This document shows positions 31,585-37,228 of a stretch of 37,228 bases of DNA, piece after piece. Under the pieces are notes generated by a model. The model was not told the DNA's origin. It worked only from the letters and a program-made list of their open reading frames with translations, and searched no databases. The stretch is taken from contig NZ_JAHHIU010000140.1 of NCBI RefSeq assembly GCF_024539815.1, positions 1-37,228 of the forward strand. The letters are read 5' to 3'. The stretch comes from Streptomyces hayashii (GTDB taxonomy: Bacteria; Actinomycetota; Actinomycetes; Streptomycetales; Streptomycetaceae). The translations under genes and the position numbers were made by a program. Every line of letters begins with the position of its first letter. The stretch's first letter is position 1.

Positions 31585-31759
31585 TCGCACCGGCCCTGAC
31601 CAGCGGGATCGCCGTCCGCAGGGCAGTGTCACTGAGGCTGCGAGGACTCCTTTTCCGGACAGCGTCAACGGCCGGAAAGCGCTTGCCCCGTTGAATGTGA
31701 TCACGGCACACTGTCGCCCGTTTACCAGCGTGTCGCCGATCTCGGCCAGAGGGGGAATC

Positions 31760-33073
31760 GTGCAGCGTTCCATGCAGGGTCCTGCCAAAGATCCCGACGC
31801 CGGCGCGACCCGTCCGAAGTCGGTCCTGGCCCGCAACCCCGCGTTCCTGTTCCTGTGGTCCGGGGAGTCGATCAGTCTCCTGGGCAGTGAGATCAGCGTC
31901 GTGGCGCTTCCTTCGCTGGCGGTCCTCGTTCTGGGTACCGGCGCCGTCGGGGTCGGCACGCTCGTGGCACTGCAGTGGCTGCCGTTCGTACTGCTCGCGC
32001 CGATCATGGGCGTCTTCACCGACCGGATGCGCCGCCGGCCGATGATGCAACTCGCCAACGTCGCCCGCTGCGTCATCCTCGGCTCGCTGCCGCTGGCCGC
32101 CGTTCTCGGCCGGCTCACCCTGCCGCACCTGTACGTCGCCGCGTTGCTCAAAGGCGTCTTCGACGTGGTCTTCCAGCTGGCGTACCAGGCGTACATACCG
32201 CAGGTGCTCGACCGTGCCGACCTTGTCGAGGGCAACGTCAAGACCCAGCTCAGCAAGTCGATCGCGACGACGGTGGGCAGGTCGGCCGGTGGTGCCCTGG
32301 TGAGCCTGACGGGCGCTGCCCGGGCCGTCGCGGCCGACGCGGCGTCCTACCTCGTCCCCGCCGTGTTGCTGCTGTTCATCCGTGAGAAGGAGCCCCGCCC
32401 GGCACCCGCCGAGCGAGGGCTCGCCGCCACGCTCCGGGACGTTCGGGGCAGTATCGGGCTGACCGTCGGCAACCGGGTGCTGCGGTCCCTCATCCTGACG
32501 CTGACCTTCGGCAACATGGCGGTCTCGTCGACGTTCGCGATGATCATCGTGTACGCCTACCAGGATCTGCACTTCTCCGCCGGGCAGCTCGGTCTGGCGT
32601 TGAGCCTGGGCAGCGTCCCGGTCCTCATCGGCGCGGCACTGTCCCGGCCGATCAACGAGCGGTTGGGGATGGGGCGCACTCTCGTGCTGACGCACGCGCT
32701 GCTCGGCCTGGCGTTCGCGTTGCTGCCGGCCGCTGCCCTGGGCGGCAAGCTGTTCGCCGTCGCGGTCGTCGTGGTGTCGCAGGGCATCTCCAGCTTCACC
32801 GGACCGCTGACGAACGTGGCCGTCGTCACGCTCATCCAGAAGGCGACGCCCGTGCAGGCGTTGGGGCGCGTCAACGGTGTCGCGCTGCCGTTCGTCTGGG
32901 GAGCCAACGCGCTCGGCCCTGTCATCGGCAGCGCCGTCGCCGCCATGACGGGCAACGCGGTCGCATTCGTCCTCGCGGCCGTACTTGCTTGGGCGGCCAT
33001 CGGGTGGATCTTCAGAGGGGCTGTTCAGCAGCTCACCGACGACGTGCCGGAGGATCTCCGGGTGTCCGTGTGA
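31760..33073 (+). CDS. MFS exporter, DHA3-like
   Basis: This 437-aa membrane transporter starts LARNPAFLFLWSGESISLLG and has the MFS signature loop GVFTDRMRRRPMMQLANVAR between helices two and three. About 12 membrane segments follow. The pattern is that of the DHA3 family (macrolide and siderophore exporters such as MefA and EntS), which expel drugs or secondary metabolites by proton exchange. GTG 31760 follows AGAGGGGG at five bases; an ATG at 31772 is an alternative. It stands alone after a repeat-rich spacer, with a hairpin terminator at 33104-33120. The substrate is not deducible. Confidence 0.88.
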   Translation: MQRSMQGPAKDPDAGATRPKSVLARNPAFLFLWSGESISLLGSEISVVALPSLAVLVLGTGAVGVGTLVALQWLPFVLLAPIMGVFTDRMRRRPMMQLANVARCVILGSLPLAAVLGRLTLPHLYVAALLKGVFDVVFQLAYQAYIPQVLDRADLVEGNVKTQLSKSIATTVGRSAGGALVSLTGAARAVAADAASYLVPAVLLLFIREKEPRPAPAERGLAATLRDVRGSIGLTVGNRVLRSLILTLTFGNMAVSSTFAMIIVYAYQDLHFSAGQLGLALSLGSVPVLIGAALSRPINERLGMGRTLVLTHALLGLAFALLPAAALGGKLFAVAVVVVSQGISSFTGPLTNVAVVTLIQKATPVQALGRVNGVALPFVWGANALGPVIGSAVAAMTGNAVAFVLAAVLAWAAIGWIFRGAVQQLTDDVPEDLRVSV

Positions 33074-33082
33074 CCGAGACGG

Positions 33083-33118
33083 CGCGCGGGACGTCGTCCT
33101 CGCGCGGGACGTCGTCCC
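33083..33118. repeat. 18-bp direct repeat, two adjacent copies
   Basis: CGCGCGGGACGTCGTCCT (33083-33100) is followed at once by CGCGCGGGACGTCGTCCC (33101-33118). The second copy forms part of the hairpin that follows the MFS gene. Confidence 0.8.
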
Positions 33119-33120
33119 GC
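33104..33120 (+). terminator. Terminator hairpin after MFS gene
   Basis: GCGGGAC (33104-33110) and GTCCCGC (33114-33120) pair perfectly around a three-base loop, 30 bases past the MFS stop. Confidence 0.55.
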
Positions 33121-33326
33121 CCACGCGGCTGAACGGGCTCGGCCCCCTTCAGCGATGCCGGACGGGCAGACAGGCATGCGAAGCCTCCGGTAGACGGTTC
33201 TCCTGGTCTGCAACCCGGCTACCAGGGGCTTCACTCCTGTGTCAGGTCAACTGGCAGATCGTCTGGGCGGGTTGAGACCTTCATCGACCACCGGTCCGAC
33301 GCATGCGAACTCTCGACGCCGTTCGG

Positions 33327-33860
33327 TCAGCCGGTCGCCCTGACAGGTGCGCTGCTGCGTCCGTGGGCGTGACCGCTGAGCTCGGCATCCAACGTCTCCT
33401 GAGCCACGCGCATGGCCTCGGCGTACACGGGGTCTCGCAGCCTCTTCCACATTTCGGCCTCAGCGACGTCCTCGACGTGGCTGACCACCCACCAGATGTT
33501 GCCGAAGGGGTCCTTGATGCGCCCTCCGCGCTGTCCGAAGGCGTCATTCGCCAGAGCGGTGACGATCTGGCCACCGGCCTTCACGGCTTGCGAGAACGCC
33601 CTGTCCGCGTCGGCGACGAAGACGCGCAGAAGGCTCGGCATGGCCGGCCAGTCGGCGTGCCGGTCGAAGGCCAGCACCACGGTGTCGCCGACCCGGATCT
33701 CACCGTGACCGATCAAGCCGTCCTCGGTCGGCACCCGCCCGAGCTCCTCACCCCCGAACGCCTGGGTGACGAAGTCGAAGAATGCTCCTGTGTCGTCGGT
33801 GACGACCCAGGGAGCGACGGTGGTGTACCCCTCGGGCGGGACGCCGGCCTGCTCGGACAT
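33327..33860 (-). CDS. VOC/glyoxalase-superfamily protein (PhnB-like)
   Basis: This 177-aa protein belongs to the vicinal-oxygen-chelate superfamily. Landmarks are VAPWVVTDDTGAFFDFVTQA at the start, DGLIGHGEIRVGDTVVLAFD with a His in metal-ligand position, and GGRIKDPFGNIWWVVSHVED near residue 120, the typical PhnB-like/YycE end motif. Members include resistance proteins, isomerases and uncharacterised enzymes; the reaction cannot be told here. ATG 33860 has AAGGA upstream. The last 25 residues (HAHGRSSAPVRATG) are unconserved. It is on the same strand as the DinB gene, 183 bases apart. Confidence 0.88.
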   Translation of the reverse strand: MSEQAGVPPEGYTTVAPWVVTDDTGAFFDFVTQAFGGEELGRVPTEDGLIGHGEIRVGDTVVLAFDRHADWPAMPSLLRVFVADADRAFSQAVKAGGQIVTALANDAFGQRGGRIKDPFGNIWWVVSHVEDVAEAEMWKRLRDPVYAEAMRVAQETLDAELSGHAHGRSSAPVRATG

Positions 33861-34043
33861 CACGGTCCTTTCGCTGGTGGTGGTTGCCGGCGACGACGTT
33901 AGGCGGCAAATAGGCCGGCTTCTGTCCTAGACGTCGCCCGGGAGCGGGTCGCCAGCGGGCGTCCCGCCTCACGTCGCCGGACCTGGGGGCCACCGTCGTC
34001 GACAGGGCCGGCGCTGCACGGTCCGACGCCGCCCGGTCCGGCG

Positions 34044-34556
34044 CTACACGCCTGTAGCGCCGTCGATGCGTTCCCGGACCAGGTCGGCGTGGCCGTTGTG
34101 GCGGGCGTACTCCTCGATCATGTGGACGTAGATCCAGCGAAGGCTGACGTCCTGCTCCATGAAGCGACCGGTATCGGTCAGAGCGCGCCCGGCGCAGTTC
34201 TCACGGGCGCGGGCGATCTCCGCATGCCAGGTGGCGAGGGCATCGCTCAGGGTGGCGCCCTCGGCCACCTCGAAACCACCGTCGGGAGCCTGCGGGTCGG
34301 CCTGCGGGTCGTGGATGCGCGGAGCCTGTTCTCCGGCGAACACGCGGCGGAACCAGTTCCGCTCCACCTCCGCCATGTGCTGGACCAGGCCGGTCAGCGT
34401 GAAGCCGGACGGCGGCACGGACGCTTCGGCGGCCTGCTTGTCGTCCAGCCCCTCGCACTTCATGGCCAGTGTGGTGCGGTGGAAGTCGAGCCAGCTCTCC
34501 AGCGTCGTGCGTTCGTCGGCGTTCAGGGGCGGGATCGGGCGATCGATGGCGGTCAT
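34044..34556 (-). CDS. DinB-family protein (DUF664, mycothiol-transferase type)
   Basis: This 170-aa four-helix-bundle protein of the DinB/DUF664 group has the metal-binding His pattern: GLVQHMAEVERNWF near residue 60 and VHMIEEYARHNGHADLVRE near 140. Actinobacterial members use mycothiol as co-substrate for detoxification (S-transferases). ATG 34556 has no ribosome site but a GATAAT six bases upstream, so a leaderless message is likely. It may form a detoxification pair with the nearby VOC gene, but each seems to have its own promoter. Function in vivo is inferred only from family. Confidence 0.9.
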   Translation of the reverse strand: MTAIDRPIPPLNADERTTLESWLDFHRTTLAMKCEGLDDKQAAEASVPPSGFTLTGLVQHMAEVERNWFRRVFAGEQAPRIHDPQADPQAPDGGFEVAEGATLSDALATWHAEIARARENCAGRALTDTGRFMEQDVSLRWIYVHMIEEYARHNGHADLVRERIDGATGV

Positions 34557-34916
34557 CGGTTGATTATCGCCAGTGCCCGAAGCCGTCGACGGGCAGGGCC
34601 GCACGACAGGCCGGGCCTCACTACAGGGTGAACTGCCCCGTGCAGCACGGGCGTTGTCGCTCTTGGAACGGGTGTCACGGCGCTTGCGTCGGTCCGCGCA
34701 TCGAGCGGTACGGCGAGGGGTGAAGCTCCTGGATCAAGTGGCCGTCAGCGGCACTCGACCTGTGACCAAGTCATCCTGGTGGTGGAAGGGCGGGAGCGAC
34801 GGGCTGTCACGTGCCTGTGACATGGGGCCGACGGTTCCGGAACGCATGACCCAATAGCGTTGTTCTCGCTGGTCACAGTGGCTGGCACGTCAGAAGCCGA
34901 ATCGCCTGGAGCCGTC
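34557..34916. other. Gap between DinB gene and secreted protein gene
   Basis: These 360 bases hold an inverted repeat CCCGTG-cag-CACGGG (34637-34651) and a TGTCAC-n6-GTGACA candidate operator (34805-34822), but no supported gene. Confidence 0.45.
34805..34822. promoter_or_regulatory. Inverted repeat TGTCAC-n6-GTGACA
   Basis: Perfect six-base arms with a six-base spacer lie about 95 bases before the secreted-protein gene. The spacing is like the Crp site (TGTGA-n6-TCACA) but the half-sites are not those of Crp. It could bind another dimeric regulator. Confidence 0.4.
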
Positions 34917-35771
34917 ATGCGCACCGCACTCCGCACTGCCCTCGCCCTCGTCGCCCTCGCGGGCACGGCCACGGCTTCCGTGGTGACAGCCACTGCCGCC
35001 GGCGCCGCCACCACGGCCGCGTCCTCCACGAGCAGCGCCTGCGTTGCCACCAGGACCGTCCCCTCCGTCTTCGGTGGCTGGAAGGTCAAGCTGGTCAACA
35101 GCGCCGACAGCGGAGCGTCCGCGAAGCTCCTCGACGAGAGAGGCCGCGTCGTCTCGGCCTTGGACCAGAGCAGGACCCTCGACTCGGCCAACGGTCTGCG
35201 GATCACCGGAGTGCTCAGCGCCAAGCCCGTCTTCGGGCAGCGCAGTGAGGGCGGGCCCACCCCCTGGAAGTCCACCGCCTTTCCGGCGCTGTCCGCCGAC
35301 TGCACGCAGAGCGGCAAGCTCGTGCGCACCCTGCGTCTCGACTCCCGTACCAGCGCGCAGATTTTCAAGGTCTCCGCCGGCCACTACCAGGCCCGCGTTC
35401 ACCAGAGCGGCAAGCTGGTGCGGTTCGTCGACGCGCACGGTCGCGCCGGCGCCGCGGTGTTCGGCAGCCGCACGCTCGTGCTGAACCCCGACGGCTCGAC
35501 CGTCTCCTGGACCGGGGCGAAGACCGCCGCGAACCCGCGTCTCGGCCGCTACAAGCTGGCCAACGGCGCCGTGGTGAAGCTGGTCAAGCGCGCGGGTGTC
35601 TACGGGGCGCAGCTGACCACCGGGCACGGCACGTTCCCCGTCGGATACGCCAACGGCCGCCCGTCCGTCCAGCAGGACGACGTCACCCTGGTCGTCCTGG
35701 GCGCCGACGGCGCCCTCAGCGGCTATGTCCACGGCCGGGCCCAGAAGACCCCGGTCTACCTGGGCGCCTGA
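34917..35771 (+). CDS. Secreted protein of unknown function
   Basis: This 284-aa protein begins with a signal peptide: MRTALRTALALVALAGTATA, then ASVVTATAAGAATTAA. The mature part has two Cys (SACVATRTV and SADCTQSGK), probably forming a disulfide, and a repeating Lys/Gly/Val pattern with KLVRTLRL, KLVRFVDA and VVKLVKRAGVY, typical of beta-strand-rich exported proteins. I do not recognise a named family. ATG 34917 is preferred over the longer frame because the signal peptide starts there. It is followed by hairpins at 35886-35945 and is convergent to the Yip1 gene. Confidence 0.78.
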   Translation: MRTALRTALALVALAGTATASVVTATAAGAATTAASSTSSACVATRTVPSVFGGWKVKLVNSADSGASAKLLDERGRVVSALDQSRTLDSANGLRITGVLSAKPVFGQRSEGGPTPWKSTAFPALSADCTQSGKLVRTLRLDSRTSAQIFKVSAGHYQARVHQSGKLVRFVDAHGRAGAAVFGSRTLVLNPDGSTVSWTGAKTAANPRLGRYKLANGAVVKLVKRAGVYGAQLTTGHGTFPVGYANGRPSVQQDDVTLVVLGADGALSGYVHGRAQKTPVYLGA

Positions 35772-35885
35772 GCCGTCGGCGGCCCCTGACCTGCCTTTCC
35801 GGGCGGGTCGGGGGCCGTTTGCGTGGGCGGGTTCCCCGGCGGAGCCGTCAGGGGTCCTCCCGCGGGATCCGGCACGTGTGCGGCA

Positions 35886-35910
35886 CATGCCCTTCGCCTC
35901 GAAGGGCATG
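35886..35910. terminator. Perfect hairpin, 11-bp arms
   Basis: CATGCCCTTCG (35886-35896) and CGAAGGGCATG (35900-35910) with a three-base loop. It is followed by a second hairpin six bases further on. The pair lies between the two convergent genes. Confidence 0.7.
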
Positions 35911-35916
35911 CGAGAA

Positions 35917-35945
35917 GCCCCCGGAAGCGGTCGTCCTCCGGGGGC
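35917..35945. terminator. Hairpin, 9-bp arms, followed by CCTTTG
   Basis: GCCCCCGGA (35917-35925) pairs with TCCGGGGGC (35937-35945) around an 11-base loop; a short T-run follows on the plus strand. It can end transcription from the secreted-protein gene, and on the other strand from the Yip1 gene. Confidence 0.7.
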
Positions 35946-35990
35946 CCTTTGCGTGCGCCTGTCCGCCGGTCTGCCGGCTCTCCCCGCCTG

Positions 35991-37016
35991 CTAGAACGTG
36001 CCCAGCTTCACGATCGACAGCAGGGCGATCAGCTGGATCGACGACGCGCCCAGCGCCTTCGGCCACGGCAGGTCGTGGGAGCGGCCGACCATCAGGGTCA
36101 GGAGGGCGCCGGCCGCCACCCATGTCGCCCAGCCCAGCAGCTGGACGAACGAGGCGTCGCCGCCGAAGAACATCGCGAAGACGAGGCGCGGCGCGTCCGT
36201 GAGGGACATGATCAGCATGGAGAGGCCGACCGTGGGCTGCCAGGCGCCGTCTCCTCCGAGCTGCCGGGCCAGGGTGTGGGTGACCACGCCCAGGATGAAG
36301 GAGCTCAGCACCATGGCGACGGCCGTCGTCAGGACGATCGGGATGGCGTTGGAGAGGGTCGCGTTGATCGCGTCCGCGCGTGCGCCGTCGAAGCCGAACA
36401 CGGCGAGCAGTCCGTAGAGGAACGTGACGACGAGGGCGGGGCCCCACATCGTGTAGTCCCGCATCCGCAGGAAGGTCTGCTTGGGGGCGAGGACGATGCC
36501 CTTGATCAGTTCCTTCCAGTGCAGGCGCGGGCCGACGGGCCCGGCCGGGGCCGAGCCCGCGTGGTACGTACCGCCCTGGTTGTACTGGTCGTACTGGTTG
36601 TGCTCGTCGATCGAGAAGGCCTGCGTGTGGCCCGGGTTGTTCGCCGCGTACGGGTCGTGCGGGACGCCGCCCTGAGCGCCCGCGCCGGGGCCGCCGGGCG
36701 CCCCGTAGGGGGCGTCGCCGCCGAAGTACTCCGGCTCGTCGCCGTTGCGGCCGCCGTAGCCGCCGCCGTTCGCCTGCGGCCACTGGCCGCCGCCCGCGCC
36801 GGGGCCGCCGTACTGCGGCCGCTGCGGCGGGTACGGCTGCTGGGCAGACGGGTAGCCGTACGACGGCCCCGAGGGACCCGACGGTCCTGAGGGGCCCGAC
36901 GGGCCCGAGGGCCGCGACGGTCCCTGGGGCGCCTGCTGCCCGTACGGAGGGTGTTGCGGTCGCGTTTGCGGGGCACGGTTGTCCCGGCCGCCGCGTCCGA
37001 TCCTGAATCCAGCCAC
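35991..37016 (-). CDS. Yip1-family membrane protein with Pro/Gly-rich tail
   Basis: This 341-aa protein begins (GTG 37016) MAGFRIGRGGRDNRAPQTRP and has a disordered N-terminal half of about 165 residues rich in Gly, Pro, Gln, Ser and Tyr, including a collagen-like GPSGPSGPSGPS run. The C-terminal half contains about five membrane segments with the Yip1 pattern: IKGIVLAPKQTFLRMRDYTM opens it, and WQPTVGLSMLIMSLTDAPRL and SSIQLIALLSIVKLGTF follow. Bacterial Yip1 proteins have no settled function. An alternative start at 37112 would add 32 residues of poor quality. It is convergent to the secreted-protein gene. Confidence 0.88.
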   Translation of the reverse strand: MAGFRIGRGGRDNRAPQTRPQHPPYGQQAPQGPSRPSGPSGPSGPSGPSGPSYGYPSAQQPYPPQRPQYGGPGAGGGQWPQANGGGYGGRNGDEPEYFGGDAPYGAPGGPGAGAQGGVPHDPYAANNPGHTQAFSIDEHNQYDQYNQGGTYHAGSAPAGPVGPRLHWKELIKGIVLAPKQTFLRMRDYTMWGPALVVTFLYGLLAVFGFDGARADAINATLSNAIPIVLTTAVAMVLSSFILGVVTHTLARQLGGDGAWQPTVGLSMLIMSLTDAPRLVFAMFFGGDASFVQLLGWATWVAAGALLTLMVGRSHDLPWPKALGASSIQLIALLSIVKLGTF

Positions 37017-37228
37017 GCCTTCGAACGTACCTGGTCCCGCCGAGTGGCGTGCCGGGGCCGCCGTTCGCGCACGGCTTTGCTGCCGAGCTGTGACATCCCC
37101 TAAGGGGAGCAACGGTGCTGGAATCAGTGGTTGTTCAGGGGCGTTCTCCGGGAGTGATTCCCGGGGCGTTCCGAGGGGTGTGTCCCAGGGGTGACGCGGG
37201 GGAGGGGTGGGGCGGCCGGGAACGGCGT

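Larger units (their letters stand above)
31099..31759. other. Repeat-rich spacer between dcd and MFS gene
   Basis: No gene is supported in these 661 bases; they hold three separate tandem arrays (31101, 31291, 31531) and the promoter of the MFS exporter. A minus-strand open frame crossing the region and the MFS gene is an artefact of high GC. Confidence 0.5.

Noticed and set aside
31351..31599. Plus-strand frame ending in a PYPYPYPYPY run
   Set aside because: The Pro/Tyr run is the hexamer array itself; no start signal or gene context.
31070..33124. A 684-codon minus-strand open frame over the MFS gene and repeat-rich spacer
   Set aside because: Shadow of the exporter gene; its GTGTDTG stretch is only the CCGTAY array read backwards.

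Overview
The window is high-GC DNA with codon use (strong G/C third positions), GTG/TTG starts and gene families typical of Streptomyces: an actinobacterial dCTP deaminase, a DinB/DUF664 protein of the mycothiol-transferase type, a Yip1 protein with a Pro/Gly-rich tail, and secreted plant-polymer hydrolases. It reads as a chromosomal accessory stretch made of ordinary genes plus at least two decayed mobile or recombined patches. All assignments come from reading the sequence; no database search was run.

Layout. 1-3857: a large CHAT (caspase-like) protein, possibly cut by the window edge, translationally coupled to an unknown partner. 4072-6729: a secreted ricin-lectin/GH74 xyloglucanase-like enzyme, reverse strand, with a perfect inverted repeat upstream. 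7246-8550: a DUF418-type membrane protein. 8988-10792: a LuxR-type response regulator/histidine kinase pair. 11002-12203: an operon of a membrane protein and a winged-helix regulator behind a promoter with an embedded operator. 12204-13032: debris, namely a broken MFS transporter and two copies (one decayed) of a small unknown gene.

13373-17130 is an arsenic-resistance locus: arsC, an arsR, a MIP-channel gene, a second arsR of a different type and an ArsO-like flavoprotein. No ArsB or Acr3 efflux pump is present, so the channel probably lets out the arsenite made by ArsC, as known for AqpS of Sinorhizobium meliloti. The second arsR and the flavoprotein gene share a near-identical promoter motif. 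The locus abuts a truncated LamG gene (17235-17609), followed by a GH43/CBM42 arabinan-type hydrolase and a GH78 alpha-L-rhamnosidase with two duplicated C-terminal carbohydrate-binding-like domains. With the GH74 enzyme these point to growth on plant cell wall polymers.

23666-25949: a LysR regulator divergent from a class-V aminotransferase (cysteine desulfurase-like). 26016-27225: two unknown genes. 27392-28837: remains of an integrative element of the pSAM2 type (RepSA fragment, intact Xis, a few codons of integrase) fused to a 3'-truncated DUF4236 gene. 28971-29677: a VapBC-like toxin-antitoxin pair, apparently leaderless, followed by tRNA-Gly(CCC) with a strong terminator. 30171 to the end: a zinc-ribbon-like small protein, dcd, a repeat-rich spacer, a DHA3-type MFS exporter, a VOC protein, a DinB protein, a secreted unknown protein and a Yip1 membrane protein.

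Most worth following up: the CHAT/partner pair, the pump-less arsenic locus with its shared operators and Cys-rich flavoprotein tail, the integrase/DUF4236 fusion scar, and several well-defined uncharacterised operators.
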